A stretch of 47,007 nucleotides of DNA from Nocardioides albidus (GTDB lineage: Bacteria; Actinomycetota; Actinomycetes; Propionibacteriales; Nocardioidaceae): NCBI RefSeq assembly GCF_006335005.1, contig NZ_VDMP01000027.1, forward strand, positions 394,553-441,559, written 5' to 3'. The notes under the pieces are model-generated. The model worked only from the letters and a program-made list of their open reading frames with translations, did no database searches and had not been told where the DNA came from. Positions 31,929 to 39,947 of the stretch are shown here, one piece after another. The translations under genes and the position numbers were made by a program. The number at the start of each line of letters is the position of its first letter. Positions within the stretch are counted from its first letter, which is position 1.

Positions 31929-32807
31929 TCAGTCGGCCGCGCGGGCGTGGGCCACGATCTCCTTGACGATCTCGGGCCACAGGGCCAGGGGCAGGTCATG
32001 GCCCATCCCCGGGAAGGTCACCAGGCGCGAGCCCGGCACGGCCTCGGCGGTGGCCCGCCCGCCCTCCGGCTGCACCAGCGGGTCGTCCTCGCCGTGCAGG
32101 ACGAGGGTGGGGACGCGCAGGTCGTGCAGGCGCTCGGTGCGGTCCCCGGAGACGTGGATGGCCGCGAGCTGGCGCATGGGGCCGGCCGGGTCGTTCGACC
32201 TGCGGAAGGACTCGCGGGCCCGAGCCGTCAGTCCCGCTTCGTCGAGCGGGTAGCCGGGGGAGCCGATCACCCGGTAGACGGCCACCGCACGCTCGCCCGC
32301 CTCCTCCTCCGTCGTGGCCGGCGGGGACAGCAGGGCTGCCGCGGCCTCCGGCTTCGGGGCGCCGATCCGGGGACCGGGCGTCGAGAAGATCGAGGTCAGC
32401 GAGAGCACCCGCTGCGGGTGACGCAGCGCGACCTCCTGGGCGATCATGCCGCCCATCGAGGCGCCCACCACGTGCACCCGGGCGATGCCGAGGGCGTCGA
32501 CGAGGGCCATCGTGTCATCGGCCATGTCGGCCAGCAGGTACGGCGCCTCCTCGATCAGTCCGCCGCTCATCAGGGGCGTCAGGTCGGGCATGCCGGCCTC
32601 GTCGAAATGGGTCGACAGGCCGATGTCCCGGTTGTCGAAGCGGACGACCTGGAAGCCCTCGTCGGCGATCATCGCGCAGAAGTCGTCGTGCCAGGCGATC
32701 ATCTGGGTCGCCAGACCCATCACCAGGACGACAGTCGGGTCCAGGGGCGAGCCGAAACGCTCGAAGGCGATCTCGACGTCCCCGCACTGCGCTCGCTCGA
32801 TGCTCAT
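31929..32807 (-). CDS. Alpha/beta-fold hydrolase
   Basis: A 292-residue hydrolase of the epoxide-hydrolase/lipase-like class, unlike the three storage-locus paralogues. It has VVLVMGLATQMIAWHDDFC, FDNRDIGLSTHF, nucleophile GASMGGMIAQE, acid in VLHGEDDPLVQPEGG and base in FPGMGHDLP, giving a Ser-Asp-His triad. There is no signal peptide. Its ATG overlaps the stop of the neighbouring hydrolase (ATGA), so it is second in a two-gene leftward operon. Typical annotated relatives act on esters or lactones; the substrate is not predictable. Confidence 0.87.
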   Translation of the reverse strand: MSIERAQCGDVEIAFERFGSPLDPTVVLVMGLATQMIAWHDDFCAMIADEGFQVVRFDNRDIGLSTHFDEAGMPDLTPLMSGGLIEEAPYLLADMADDTMALVDALGIARVHVVGASMGGMIAQEVALRHPQRVLSLTSIFSTPGPRIGAPKPEAAAALLSPPATTEEEAGERAVAVYRVIGSPGYPLDEAGLTARARESFRRSNDPAGPMRQLAAIHVSGDRTERLHDLRVPTLVLHGEDDPLVQPEGGRATAEAVPGSRLVTFPGMGHDLPLALWPEIVKEIVAHARAAD

Positions 32808-33577
32808 CGGGCCCCCGATCCGAGCGCGGCGGTGGAGTCGGCGTACGGCTGCCAGGCGCCGACCGGCTGGGCGAGCCGGTCGAGCACGATCCGGGCGACC
32901 TCCGGGTGGGTCCCCATTCCGAGGTGGCTGGCCGAGACCTGGACGTTCTCCCGCAGCGGGCCCTCGAGGTCGAGGCAGGCCGCCCACGGCACCACGCCGT
33001 CGAGCCGGGAGTAGACGGAGGTCGCGGGCATGGTCAGCGGCGTGCGCTCCTCCTCCGAACGGGGGCCGTCGAACAGCGGGACGTGCCAGGGGCGGAACAG
33101 GTGGAACGCCTTGCTGGCGTGGCTGGCGTTCACGCTGCTGTCGACGGAGAGGCGCAGCGGGCTGCCGAGGGTGATCACGGAGCGCACGTGCTCCGGCGCC
33201 AGACGCGCGAGCTCGCGGGCGAGGAGCCCGCCGAGGCTCCACCCGATGATGCTCACCGGCGCGCCGTCACGGTCGTGCAGGTCGCGGAGCCGGTCGACCA
33301 TGCCCTCGTGGATGCGTCGGGTCGGTCCGATGTTGAGGCCGAGCCGCCACGCGTGGGCCTGGAAGCCGCGCGCCTGCAGGAGTCGGCGCAGCGGCCGGGT
33401 GCTCTGGTCGTCGGCGAGGAGGCCGGGCAGTACGAGCACGTGGTGCCCGTCGCCCTGGGGGCCGGCCGCCAGCGCCGGAAGGGCGGCGGCGAAGAGATGG
33501 GCCTCGACGTTCGCGCGCACGGCCTCGGTCCACAACAGGGCGCGGCTCGGGGCGCGGTACTCGATGTTCTCACTCAC
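32804..33577 (-). CDS. Alpha/beta hydrolase, storage-locus paralogue 3
   Basis: A 257-residue hydrolase from the GTG at 33577, with GAGGA eight bases upstream; an earlier GTG at 33610 lacks such a site. It shares with the paralogues at 17798 and 20920 the blocks VLVLPGLLADDQSTRPLRRLL, LGLNIGPT, VITLGSPLRLS, acid SRLDGVVPW and base ASHLGMGTHP. Its nucleophile elbow is GWSLGG rather than GQSLGG. Its promoter carries the same 24-bp gapped motif as paralogue 2. It lies 11 kb from the phasin cluster, divergent from the thiolase operon, linking storage and beta-oxidation regions. Confidence 0.82.
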   Translation of the reverse strand: MSENIEYRAPSRALLWTEAVRANVEAHLFAAALPALAAGPQGDGHHVLVLPGLLADDQSTRPLRRLLQARGFQAHAWRLGLNIGPTRRIHEGMVDRLRDLHDRDGAPVSIIGWSLGGLLARELARLAPEHVRSVITLGSPLRLSVDSSVNASHASKAFHLFRPWHVPLFDGPRSEEERTPLTMPATSVYSRLDGVVPWAACLDLEGPLRENVQVSASHLGMGTHPEVARIVLDRLAQPVGAWQPYADSTAALGSGAR

Positions 33578-33631
33578 GGTGAGTCCTCGTTTCTGCTCGG
33601 AGACACCCAAAGGCAGGCATCGCTGTGACGG

Positions 33632-33659
33632 AGGTTACAAACCACTGGGTCGGAATGTC
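33632..33659 (-). promoter_or_regulatory. Hydrolase 3 promoter with shared 24-bp gapped motif
   Basis: TACAAACC, four bases and GGTCGGAATGTC lie at 33636-33659 on the plus strand. On the minus strand they give TAGACA, an 18-base spacer and TAACCT (33637-33632), with transcription starting near 33625. The fixed words and gap are the same as at 21734-21757. The remaining flanks are different, so the match is not simple duplication of the whole region. Confidence 0.68.
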
Positions 33660-33749
33660 TACGCTTGAAGTTCGCCCAGTACCTCGCCAGCTCCATGGCA
33701 AACCGTTGACGTTGCGTGGTCCCTCGGGCAGAGTAGGGCGCAATCAGTC

Positions 33750-33765
33750 CTAAGCAACCGCTTAG
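33750..33765. promoter_or_regulatory. Palindromic operator upstream of the thiolase operon
   Basis: CTAAGC, AACC and GCTTAG form a perfect 6-4-6 palindrome ending 18 bases before the thiolase ATG. The A/T-rich arms stand out. A TetR-type binder is likely; the TetR gene at 42184 in the same region is a candidate. Confidence 0.6.
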
Positions 33766-33783
33766 TTGGAAAGAGGAGGCATC

Positions 33784-34998
33784 ATGCCGGAAGCCGTCAT
33801 CGTGTCCGTGGCCCGTTCGCCGATCGGCCGCGCGGGCAAGGGCTCCCTGAAGGACATGCGTCCCGACGAGCTGGCCGCCCAGATGGTGCGGGCGGCGCTG
33901 GCGAAGGTCCCCGAGCTGGACGCCGCCGAGATCGGCGACCTGATCCTGGGCGTCGGTCAGCCTGCCGGTGAGTCCGGCAACAACCTGGCGCGCGCGGTGG
34001 CCGTGCTGACCGGCATGGACCACGTCCCCGGTGTCACGGTCAACCGCTACTGCTCGTCGTCGCTGCAGACCACGCGGATGGCGTTCCACGCGATCAAGGC
34101 CGGCGAGGGTGACGTGTTCATCTCGGCCGGGGTGGAGACGGTCAGCCGCTTCGCCAACGGGTTCGCCGACAACCCCGAGGGTCAGAACCCGGTGTTCGGG
34201 GACGCCCAGGCCGTCACCGCGCGGCTCGCTTCGGGCGACGGTGTCTGGCGTGACCCGCGCGAGGACGGCAACCTGCCCGACCTCTACATCGCCATGGGTC
34301 AGACGGCCGAGAACGTCCAGCAGGTGCTCGGCATGTCGCGCCAGGAGCAGGACGAGTTCGCGGTGCGCAGTCAGAACCTCACCGAGCAGCGCATCGGCGA
34401 GGGCTTCTGGGCCCGCGAGATCACCCCGGTGACCCTTGCCGATGGCAGCACGGTGACCGCGGACGACGGTCCGCGGCCGGGTACGACGCTCGAGGCGGTC
34501 AGCCAGCTCAAGCCGGTCTTCCGTCCCGACGGCACGGTCACTGCCGGCAACGCGTGCCCGCTCAATGACGGCGCCGCGGCGCTCGTGATCATGTCCGACA
34601 CCCGCGCCAAGGAGCTCGGCCTCACCCCGCTGGCCCGCATCGTGTCCACTGCGGTGACCGGTCTCTCGCCGGAGATCATGGGTCTCGGCCCGGTCCAGGC
34701 GATCCCGGCGGCGCTCAAGAACGCCGGGATGGGTCTCGACGACATCGACCTGTTCGAGATCAACGAGGCGTTCGCGGTCCAGGCGCTCGGCTCGGCCCAG
34801 CAGGTCGGCATCCCGATCGACAAGCTCAACGTCAACGGCGGCGCGATCGCGGTGGGCCACCCGTTCGGCATGACCGGCGCGCGGATCACCGCGACCCTGA
34901 TCAACTCGCTGCAGTGGCACGACAAGCAGTTCGGTGTCGAGTCGATGTGCGTGGGCGGTGGCCAGGGCATGGCCATGGTCCTCGAGCGGCTGAGCTGA
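33784..34998 (+). CDS. Acetyl-CoA acyltransferase (thiolase)
   Basis: A 404-residue thiolase. The nucleophile is in NRYCSSSLQT near residue 90, the active-site histidine in NVNGGAIAVGHPFGMTGAR, and the second cysteine in SMCVGGGQGMAM. It cleaves 3-ketoacyl-CoA with CoA, or the reverse. AGGAGG lies before the ATG. It heads an operon of SDR, HAD, MaoC, kinase-like and acyl-CoA dehydrogenase genes, so a degradative thiolase (FadA-like) is more likely than a PHA-biosynthetic PhaA, but the latter cannot be excluded with PhaC 14 kb away. Confidence 0.93.
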   Translation: MPEAVIVSVARSPIGRAGKGSLKDMRPDELAAQMVRAALAKVPELDAAEIGDLILGVGQPAGESGNNLARAVAVLTGMDHVPGVTVNRYCSSSLQTTRMAFHAIKAGEGDVFISAGVETVSRFANGFADNPEGQNPVFGDAQAVTARLASGDGVWRDPREDGNLPDLYIAMGQTAENVQQVLGMSRQEQDEFAVRSQNLTEQRIGEGFWAREITPVTLADGSTVTADDGPRPGTTLEAVSQLKPVFRPDGTVTAGNACPLNDGAAALVIMSDTRAKELGLTPLARIVSTAVTGLSPEIMGLGPVQAIPAALKNAGMGLDDIDLFEINEAFAVQALGSAQQVGIPIDKLNVNGGAIAVGHPFGMTGARITATLINSLQWHDKQFGVESMCVGGGQGMAMVLERLS

Positions 34999-35011
34999 GC
35001 GGGTGGGCGAC

Positions 35012-35770
35012 ATGAGCAGGCGATTCGAGGGCAAGACCGCGATCGTCACCGGAGCCAGTCGGGGGATCGGCCTCGGCATCGCCGAGCGTCTCGTCGCCGA
35101 CGGCGCCCGGGTCGTGATCACGGCCCGCAAGCCCGAGGCCCTCGAGGAGGCCGTCGCCCGGCTGGGCGGGCCCGACGTCGCGATCGCCGTCGCCGGCAAG
35201 GCCGACGACCTCGCCCACCAGGACGACGCCGTCGCTCAGGCGATGGACAGGTTCGGCAGCGTCGACCTGCTGGTCAACAACACCGGCATCAACCCGGCGT
35301 ACGGGCCCGTCATGGACCTCGACCTGGGCCTGGCCCGCAAGGTCGTCGAGGTCAACTGCATCGCCGCTCTGTCGTGGACCCAGAAGGTCTACCGGGCGTG
35401 GATGAAGGACAACGGCGGCGCGGTCGTCAACGTCTCGTCGGTCTCCGCGATCCGGCCCGCGCCGGGCATCGGCTTCTACGGCGCCAGCAAGGCCATGCTG
35501 ACCTCGCTGACCGAGCTGATGGCCGTCGAGATGGCACCCTCGATCCGGGTCAACGCGGTCGCCCCCGCCGTCGTGAAGACGAAGTTCGCCAGCGCCCTCT
35601 ACGAAGGCCGCGAGGAGCAGGTCGTCGCCGGCTACCCGCTCGGCCGCCTCGGCGTGCCGGCCGACGTCGCGGACACGGTCTCCTTCCTCCTCTCTCCGGA
35701 GGCGTCGTGGATCACCGGCCAGATGGTCGTGATGGACGGCGGCGCGACGCTGTCGGGCAGCAGCGAGTGA
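35012..35770 (+). CDS. Short-chain dehydrogenase/reductase (first of two)
   Basis: A 252-residue SDR. The cofactor motif TGASRGIGLGIA is at residues 14-25, followed by VNNTGINP, the catalytic serine strand VVNVSSVSAI and YGASK. The C-terminal SPEASWITGQMVVMDGGATL is that of FabG-like enzymes. It interconverts a hydroxyl and a keto group with NAD(P). ATG at 35012 is preferred to the GTG at 35003. It follows the thiolase by 13 bases and overlaps the next SDR (GTGA). In the operon it could act as a 3-hydroxyacyl-CoA dehydrogenase or a 4-oxoacyl reductase. Confidence 0.92.
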   Translation: MSRRFEGKTAIVTGASRGIGLGIAERLVADGARVVITARKPEALEEAVARLGGPDVAIAVAGKADDLAHQDDAVAQAMDRFGSVDLLVNNTGINPAYGPVMDLDLGLARKVVEVNCIAALSWTQKVYRAWMKDNGGAVVNVSSVSAIRPAPGIGFYGASKAMLTSLTELMAVEMAPSIRVNAVAPAVVKTKFASALYEGREEQVVAGYPLGRLGVPADVADTVSFLLSPEASWITGQMVVMDGGATLSGSSE

Positions 35771-36570
35771 ACGCGTCGCCCCAGTCGGCGGTCGCGGGCC
35801 AGGGCATCGTCGTCACCGGCGCCGCCCGCGGGATCGGCCGGGCCCTCGCGGCCCGGCTGGTCGCCGAGGGCGCCCGGGTGGTCATCAACGACCTCGACCC
35901 GGCCTCCACCGAGGCGACGGCCGCCGAGATCGGCGCACATGCCGTCCCCGGCGACGGCGCCTCCGAGGAGGGCGTCGCCGCCCTCGTGGCGGCGGCGGGC
36001 GAGCACCTCGGCACCATCGACGCGTGGTTCGCCAACGCCGGCGTGGTCCGCGGGACGGATCTCGAGGCCAGCGAGGAGGAGTGGGCGACCAGCTGGGAGG
36101 TCAACACCATGGCCCACGTCCGGGCCGCCCGGCTGCTCGTGCCCGGCTGGCTCGAGCGCGGGCGCGGACGCTTCGTCGTCACCGCCTCGGCGGCCGGCCT
36201 GCTGACCGCACTGGGCACGGCGACCTACTCGGTCACCAAGCACGGCGCCGTCGCGTTCGCCGAGTGGCTGTCCGCGACCTACCGGCACCGCGGCCTGGTC
36301 GTGCAGGCGATCTGCCCGCAGGGCGTGCAGACCGACATGCTCGCCCGGGACGGCGCGATGCGCGACATCCTGGTCAGCGACGGCGCGCTCACGCCCGACG
36401 ACGTCGCCGAGGCGATGTGGCAGGGCCTCCAGGACGACCGGTTCCTGATCCTGCCGCACCCGCAGGTCGCCGACTACTACCGCAGCCGCGCTCAGGACAC
36501 CGACCGCTGGCTGGGCGGCATGAACCGGCTGCAGCGCCTCATCGAGAGCGACGCCGGAGGGCCTGGATGA
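35767..36570 (+). CDS. Short-chain dehydrogenase/reductase (second of two)
   Basis: A 267-residue SDR starting at GTG 35767 inside the previous stop. It has VTGAARGIGRALAARL near residue 16, DLDPASTEAT (acidic residue suggesting NAD preference), FANAGVV, TASAAGLL and YSVTK. The C-terminus lacks the FabG-like ending and instead has LPHPQVADYYRSRAQDTDRWLGGMNRL, typical of a distinct SDR subgroup often found beside acyl-CoA genes. It overlaps the HAD gene by ATGA. The substrate is unknown. Confidence 0.9.
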   Translation: MNASPQSAVAGQGIVVTGAARGIGRALAARLVAEGARVVINDLDPASTEATAAEIGAHAVPGDGASEEGVAALVAAAGEHLGTIDAWFANAGVVRGTDLEASEEEWATSWEVNTMAHVRAARLLVPGWLERGRGRFVVTASAAGLLTALGTATYSVTKHGAVAFAEWLSATYRHRGLVVQAICPQGVQTDMLARDGAMRDILVSDGALTPDDVAEAMWQGLQDDRFLILPHPQVADYYRSRAQDTDRWLGGMNRLQRLIESDAGGPG

Positions 36571-37235
36571 GCGAGAACCTCGTCGATGCCGTCCTGTTCG
36601 ACTACGGCGGCGTCCTCACCAACCCGCTGCGCGAGGTCGTCCGGGACTGGCATGCCGCCGACGGGATCGAGCCCGAGTCGTTCACGGCGGTGCTGCGGCA
36701 ATGGCTCTCCCGCACCGTGCGGTGGGCCACGCCCATCCACCGGCTCGAGACCGGCGAGCTCGCGGCCGAGGAGTTCGAGCACCTGCTCGCCGCGGAGCTC
36801 CGCACGCTCGACGGTACGCCGGTCGAGCCCGCGGGACTGCTCTCCCGGATGTTCGCGCAGATGAGTCCCGACGACACCATGTTCGAGCTCGCCGCAGGCC
36901 TCAAGCGGTGCGGCGTCCGCGTCGGACTGCTCTCCAACAGCTGGGCGCACACCTATCCGCGCGAGCGGATCGACGCGCTCTTCGACCCTGTCGTCATCTC
37001 CGGCGAGATCGGCCTGCGCAAGCCGCAGGCGCAGATCTACCAGCACGCCGTGGACCGGATGGGGGTTCCGGCCCGGCGCACGCTGTTCGTCGACGACGCC
37101 GAGATCAACATCATCGGCGCGCGGGCCTCGGGCCTGCGCGGCCTGCAGCACCTCAACCCCCGTTGCACCCGCGCCGCGCTGTCGGCGCTGGTGCCGGACC
37201 TGTCCGCGGCCCTCCAGGTCGCGACGGCATCTTGA
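36567..37235 (+). CDS. HAD-family hydrolase, ACAD10/epoxide-hydrolase N-domain-like
   Basis: A 222-residue HAD protein. Motif I is FDYGGVLT near residue 11, with the nucleophile Asp present but Gly where the +2 acid/base Asp usually stands. Motif II is LLSNSW, the motif III lysine lies in GLRKPQAQIYQ, and motif IV is FVDDAEINIIGA. This FDxGGVL form matches the N-terminal domains of soluble epoxide hydrolase and ACAD10. It overlaps the second SDR and lies 29 bases before the MaoC gene. The neighbouring APH-type kinase and acyl-CoA dehydrogenase match the other two ACAD10 domains. Confidence 0.88.
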   Translation: MSENLVDAVLFDYGGVLTNPLREVVRDWHAADGIEPESFTAVLRQWLSRTVRWATPIHRLETGELAAEEFEHLLAAELRTLDGTPVEPAGLLSRMFAQMSPDDTMFELAAGLKRCGVRVGLLSNSWAHTYPRERIDALFDPVVISGEIGLRKPQAQIYQHAVDRMGVPARRTLFVDDAEINIIGARASGLRGLQHLNPRCTRAALSALVPDLSAALQVATAS

Positions 37236-37264
37236 CCCGTCGTACGAATTCGAAAGGCACGCAC

Positions 37265-37717
37265 ATGATGGTCTTCAACGGCATCTCGGAGCTCGAGGCC
37301 GCGGTCGGCACCCACCTCGGCCACTCCGAGTGGCACACGGTGAACCAGGACCAGGTGAACATGTTCGCCGACGCGACCGGCGACCACCAGTGGATCCATC
37401 TCGACGTGGAGAGGTCGAAGGAGGGCCCGTTCGGCTCCACCATCGCGCACGGCTTCCTCACCCTGTCGCTGCTCCCGATGCTCGCCGCGGAGGTCTACCG
37501 CATCGAGGGCGTGAAGATGGGCGTCAACTACGGCGCCGACAAGCTGCGCTTCCCCTCGCCCGTGCCGGTCGGCTCGCGGGTGCGCGCCGGTGTCGAGCTG
37601 ACGGCCGTCAAGCCCAGCTCGCTCGGCTACCAGGTCGCCACGCGGGTCACCATCGAGCGCGAGGGCGGCGACAAGCCGGCGTGCGTCGTCGACATGCTCG
37701 CGATCGTGGTCCCGTGA
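37265..37717 (+). CDS. MaoC-family dehydratase/enoyl-CoA hydratase
   Basis: A 150-residue hot-dog protein with the hydratase 2 motif: FADATGDHQWIHLDVERSKEGPFGSTIAHGFLTLSL contains the catalytic Asp/His pair. Length and motif match the NodN/PhaJ-type single-domain hydratases, which hydrate trans-2-enoyl-CoA to (R)-3-hydroxyacyl-CoA. That product is also the monomer used by PHA synthase, a possible link to phaC. GAAAGG precedes ATG 37265; a second ATG follows directly. The stop overlaps the next start by one base (TGATG). Confidence 0.92.
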   Translation: MMVFNGISELEAAVGTHLGHSEWHTVNQDQVNMFADATGDHQWIHLDVERSKEGPFGSTIAHGFLTLSLLPMLAAEVYRIEGVKMGVNYGADKLRFPSPVPVGSRVRAGVELTAVKPSSLGYQVATRVTIEREGGDKPACVVDMLAIVVP

Positions 37718-38736
37718 TGACCACGGCCGTCCCCGGCCTCGACATCGACCGCCTCTCGGGCTGGCTCTCGCAGCAGGGCCTCGGCTCGGGCGCGCCGCTC
37801 GAGGCCACCGTCATCGCCGGCGGCAAGTCCAATCTCACCTACGTGCTGAGCGACGGCACCGACGAGTGGATCGTGCGCCGCCCGCCGCTCGGGCACGTCC
37901 TGGCGACCGCGCACGACATGGGTCGTGAGTACCGCGTCCTCACCGCGCTGCGGGACACCGCGGTGCCCGTTCCCCGCACCTACGCGTTCTGCGCGGACGT
38001 CGAGGTCGTGGGCGCGCCGTTCTACGTGATGGAGCGGTGCGCCGGCACGCCCTACCGCAACGCCAGCGAGCTCGAGTCGCTCGGCGTCGAGACCACCCGC
38101 GTGATCTCGACCCGCCTGGTCGACACTCTCGCCGACCTGCACGGGGTCGATCCCGAGGCGGTCGGGCTCGGCGACTTCGGCCGGGCCCAGGGCTATCTCG
38201 CTCGTCAGGTGAGCCGGTGGAAGAAGCAGCTGGACGCGTCCCACAGCAGGGACCTGCCGGCGGCCGACGAGCTCTACGCCCGCCTGGCCGGCGACATCCC
38301 CGAGGAGTCCGGCGCCGCCATCGTGCACGGCGACTACCGGCTCGACAACGTCCTCTTCGAGGGCGAGCGGATGACCGCGGTCCTCGACTGGGAGATGGCC
38401 ACCCTCGGCGACCCGCTCGCCGACCTCGCCGTGATGCTGACCTACCACCGCCTCGGCGCCCTGCCCGGCGGCGCCACGACCTCGGACGTGCCCACCGCAC
38501 CCGGCTTCCTGACCGAGCGCGAGGTCATCGAGCGGTACGCCGAGCGCAGCGGGCGCGACATGACCCGCTTCGGCTTCTACCTCGGGCTGTCGGCGTTCAA
38601 GCTCGCCGCGATCCTCGAGGGCATCCACTACCGCCACATCCACGGCCAGACCGTCGGCGAGGGCTTCGACAAGGTCGGAGACTCGATCCACCCCCTGCTC
38701 GACGCGGGGCTCGACGCAATGAAGGAGAACCACTGA
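37717..38736 (+). CDS. Phosphotransferase (APH) family kinase, LvaA/ACAD11 kinase-like
   Basis: A 339-residue protein of the aminoglycoside-phosphotransferase fold. An N-lobe (IAGGKSNLTYVLSDGTDEWIVRRPP) is followed by the catalytic loop IVHGDYRLDNVLFE and the metal-binding VLDWEMATLGDPLADLA. Close family members are the kinase domains of ACAD10/ACAD11 and bacterial LvaA, which phosphorylate 4-hydroxyacyl-CoA before elimination. It is not expected to be a resistance gene. Coupled overlaps with MaoC upstream and acyl-CoA dehydrogenase downstream support an acyl-CoA substrate. The assignment to 4-hydroxyacyl-CoA is inference from family and neighbours. Confidence 0.9.
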   Translation: MTTAVPGLDIDRLSGWLSQQGLGSGAPLEATVIAGGKSNLTYVLSDGTDEWIVRRPPLGHVLATAHDMGREYRVLTALRDTAVPVPRTYAFCADVEVVGAPFYVMERCAGTPYRNASELESLGVETTRVISTRLVDTLADLHGVDPEAVGLGDFGRAQGYLARQVSRWKKQLDASHSRDLPAADELYARLAGDIPEESGAAIVHGDYRLDNVLFEGERMTAVLDWEMATLGDPLADLAVMLTYHRLGALPGGATTSDVPTAPGFLTEREVIERYAERSGRDMTRFGFYLGLSAFKLAAILEGIHYRHIHGQTVGEGFDKVGDSIHPLLDAGLDAMKENH

Positions 38737-39947
38737 TGGATCTCGACCACGACGTCCACGCAGGGCCGTCGGCGGACCTCGAGAAGAGGGTCGCGGCCTT
38801 CCTCGACGAGCACGACCCCGCGACCATGGACCGCCTCGACTTCCTGCGCGCGCAATTCGACGCGGGCCTGGCCTGGGTGTGGTTCCCGGAGGGCCTCGGC
38901 GGGCTCGGCCTCCCGCAGCAGCTGCAGGGCATCGTCGACGAGGCGATGAGCCGTGCCGGTGCTCCCACCAACCGGCCCGAGACCAACGGGATCGGGCTGG
39001 GCATGGCGGCGCCGACCATCCTCGCCTTCGGCACCGACGAGCAGAAGCAGCGCTTCCTGCGGCCGCTGTGGACCGGTGAGGAGATCTGGTGCCAGCTCTT
39101 CAGCGAGCCCGGCGCCGGCAGCGACCTGGCCAACGTGGCGACCCGCGCCGTCCGCGACGGTGACGGCTGGGTGGTCAACGGGCAGAAGGTGTGGACCTCG
39201 GGCGCCCACAACGCCCGCCTGGCGATCCTGGTCGCCCGCACCGATCCCGACGTCCCCAAGCACGCCGGCCTCACCTACTTCCTCTGCGACATGACCGACC
39301 CCGGCGTGGAGATCCGGCCGCTGCGCCAGATCACCGGCGAGGCCGAGTTCAACGAGGTCTTCCTCACCGATGTCCGGATCCCCGACACCCAGCGGCTCGG
39401 CGCCGAGGGCCAGGGCTGGAAGGTCGCCAACCAGACGCTCAACAACGAGCGCGTCTCCATCGGCCGCGCGGCCGTCCGCGAGACCGGTGTCGTCGGCGTC
39501 CTCGCGCGCACCTGGCGCGAGCGCCCGGAGCTGAGGACCTCGGACCTCCACGACCGCGTGCTCCGCCTCTGGGTGGACAACGAGGTCTTCCGGGTCACCG
39601 GCCAGCGCCTGCGCCAGAAGCTGGCCCAGGGGCAGCCCGGGCCCGAGGGCTCGGCCATGAAGCTCACCTTCGCCCGGATCGCCCAGGAGGCCACCGGTCT
39701 CGAGCTCGAGCTGCTCGGCGAGGACGGGCTGCGCTACGAGGACGGTCAGGGCTGGACGATGGTGCGGCCCGACCGGGTCGACTTCGCCGGTCGCGACGCC
39801 GGCTACCGCTACCTGCGCGCCAAGGGGAACTCCATCGAGGGCGGCACCTCGGAGATCATGCGCAACGTCGTCGCCGAGCGCGTGCTCGGCCTGCCCGGCG
39901 AGCACCGCGTCGACAAGGACCGTCCCTGGAAGGAGACCGCCCGATGA
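38736..39947 (+). CDS. Acyl-CoA dehydrogenase family protein (first of a pair)
   Basis: A 403-residue FAD enzyme with WFPEGLGGLGLP, LFSEPGAGSDLANVATRAVRDGDGWVVNGQKVWTSGAHNARLAI and the C-terminal KGNSIEGGTSEIMRNVVAERVLGLP. The usual catalytic glutamate in a GYxxEYP-type motif is absent; the corresponding stretch is LLGEDGLRYEDGQGW. It overlaps the kinase-like gene by one base and the next dehydrogenase by four. Two possibilities are a heteromeric dehydrogenase with the next protein, or an LvaC/ACAD11-type enzyme acting on a phosphorylated 4-hydroxyacyl-CoA. Confidence 0.9.
   Translation: MDLDHDVHAGPSADLEKRVAAFLDEHDPATMDRLDFLRAQFDAGLAWVWFPEGLGGLGLPQQLQGIVDEAMSRAGAPTNRPETNGIGLGMAAPTILAFGTDEQKQRFLRPLWTGEEIWCQLFSEPGAGSDLANVATRAVRDGDGWVVNGQKVWTSGAHNARLAILVARTDPDVPKHAGLTYFLCDMTDPGVEIRPLRQITGEAEFNEVFLTDVRIPDTQRLGAEGQGWKVANQTLNNERVSIGRAAVRETGVVGVLARTWRERPELRTSDLHDRVLRLWVDNEVFRVTGQRLRQKLAQGQPGPEGSAMKLTFARIAQEATGLELELLGEDGLRYEDGQGWTMVRPDRVDFAGRDAGYRYLRAKGNSIEGGTSEIMRNVVAERVLGLPGEHRVDKDRPWKETAR

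Noticed and set aside
31735..32253. Plus-strand open frame across the REP-like element and terminator
   Set aside because: It spans two hairpins and lies antisense to the alpha/beta hydrolase, with no coding features.
35012..35770. Naming the first SDR phaB and the thiolase phaA
   Set aside because: They head a degradative operon 14 kb from phaC, and FabG-like SDRs cannot be assigned to acetoacetyl-CoA by eye.
37717..38736. Aminoglycoside resistance gene
   Set aside because: The fold is shared, but the coupled MaoC and acyl-CoA dehydrogenase neighbours point to acyl-CoA metabolism.
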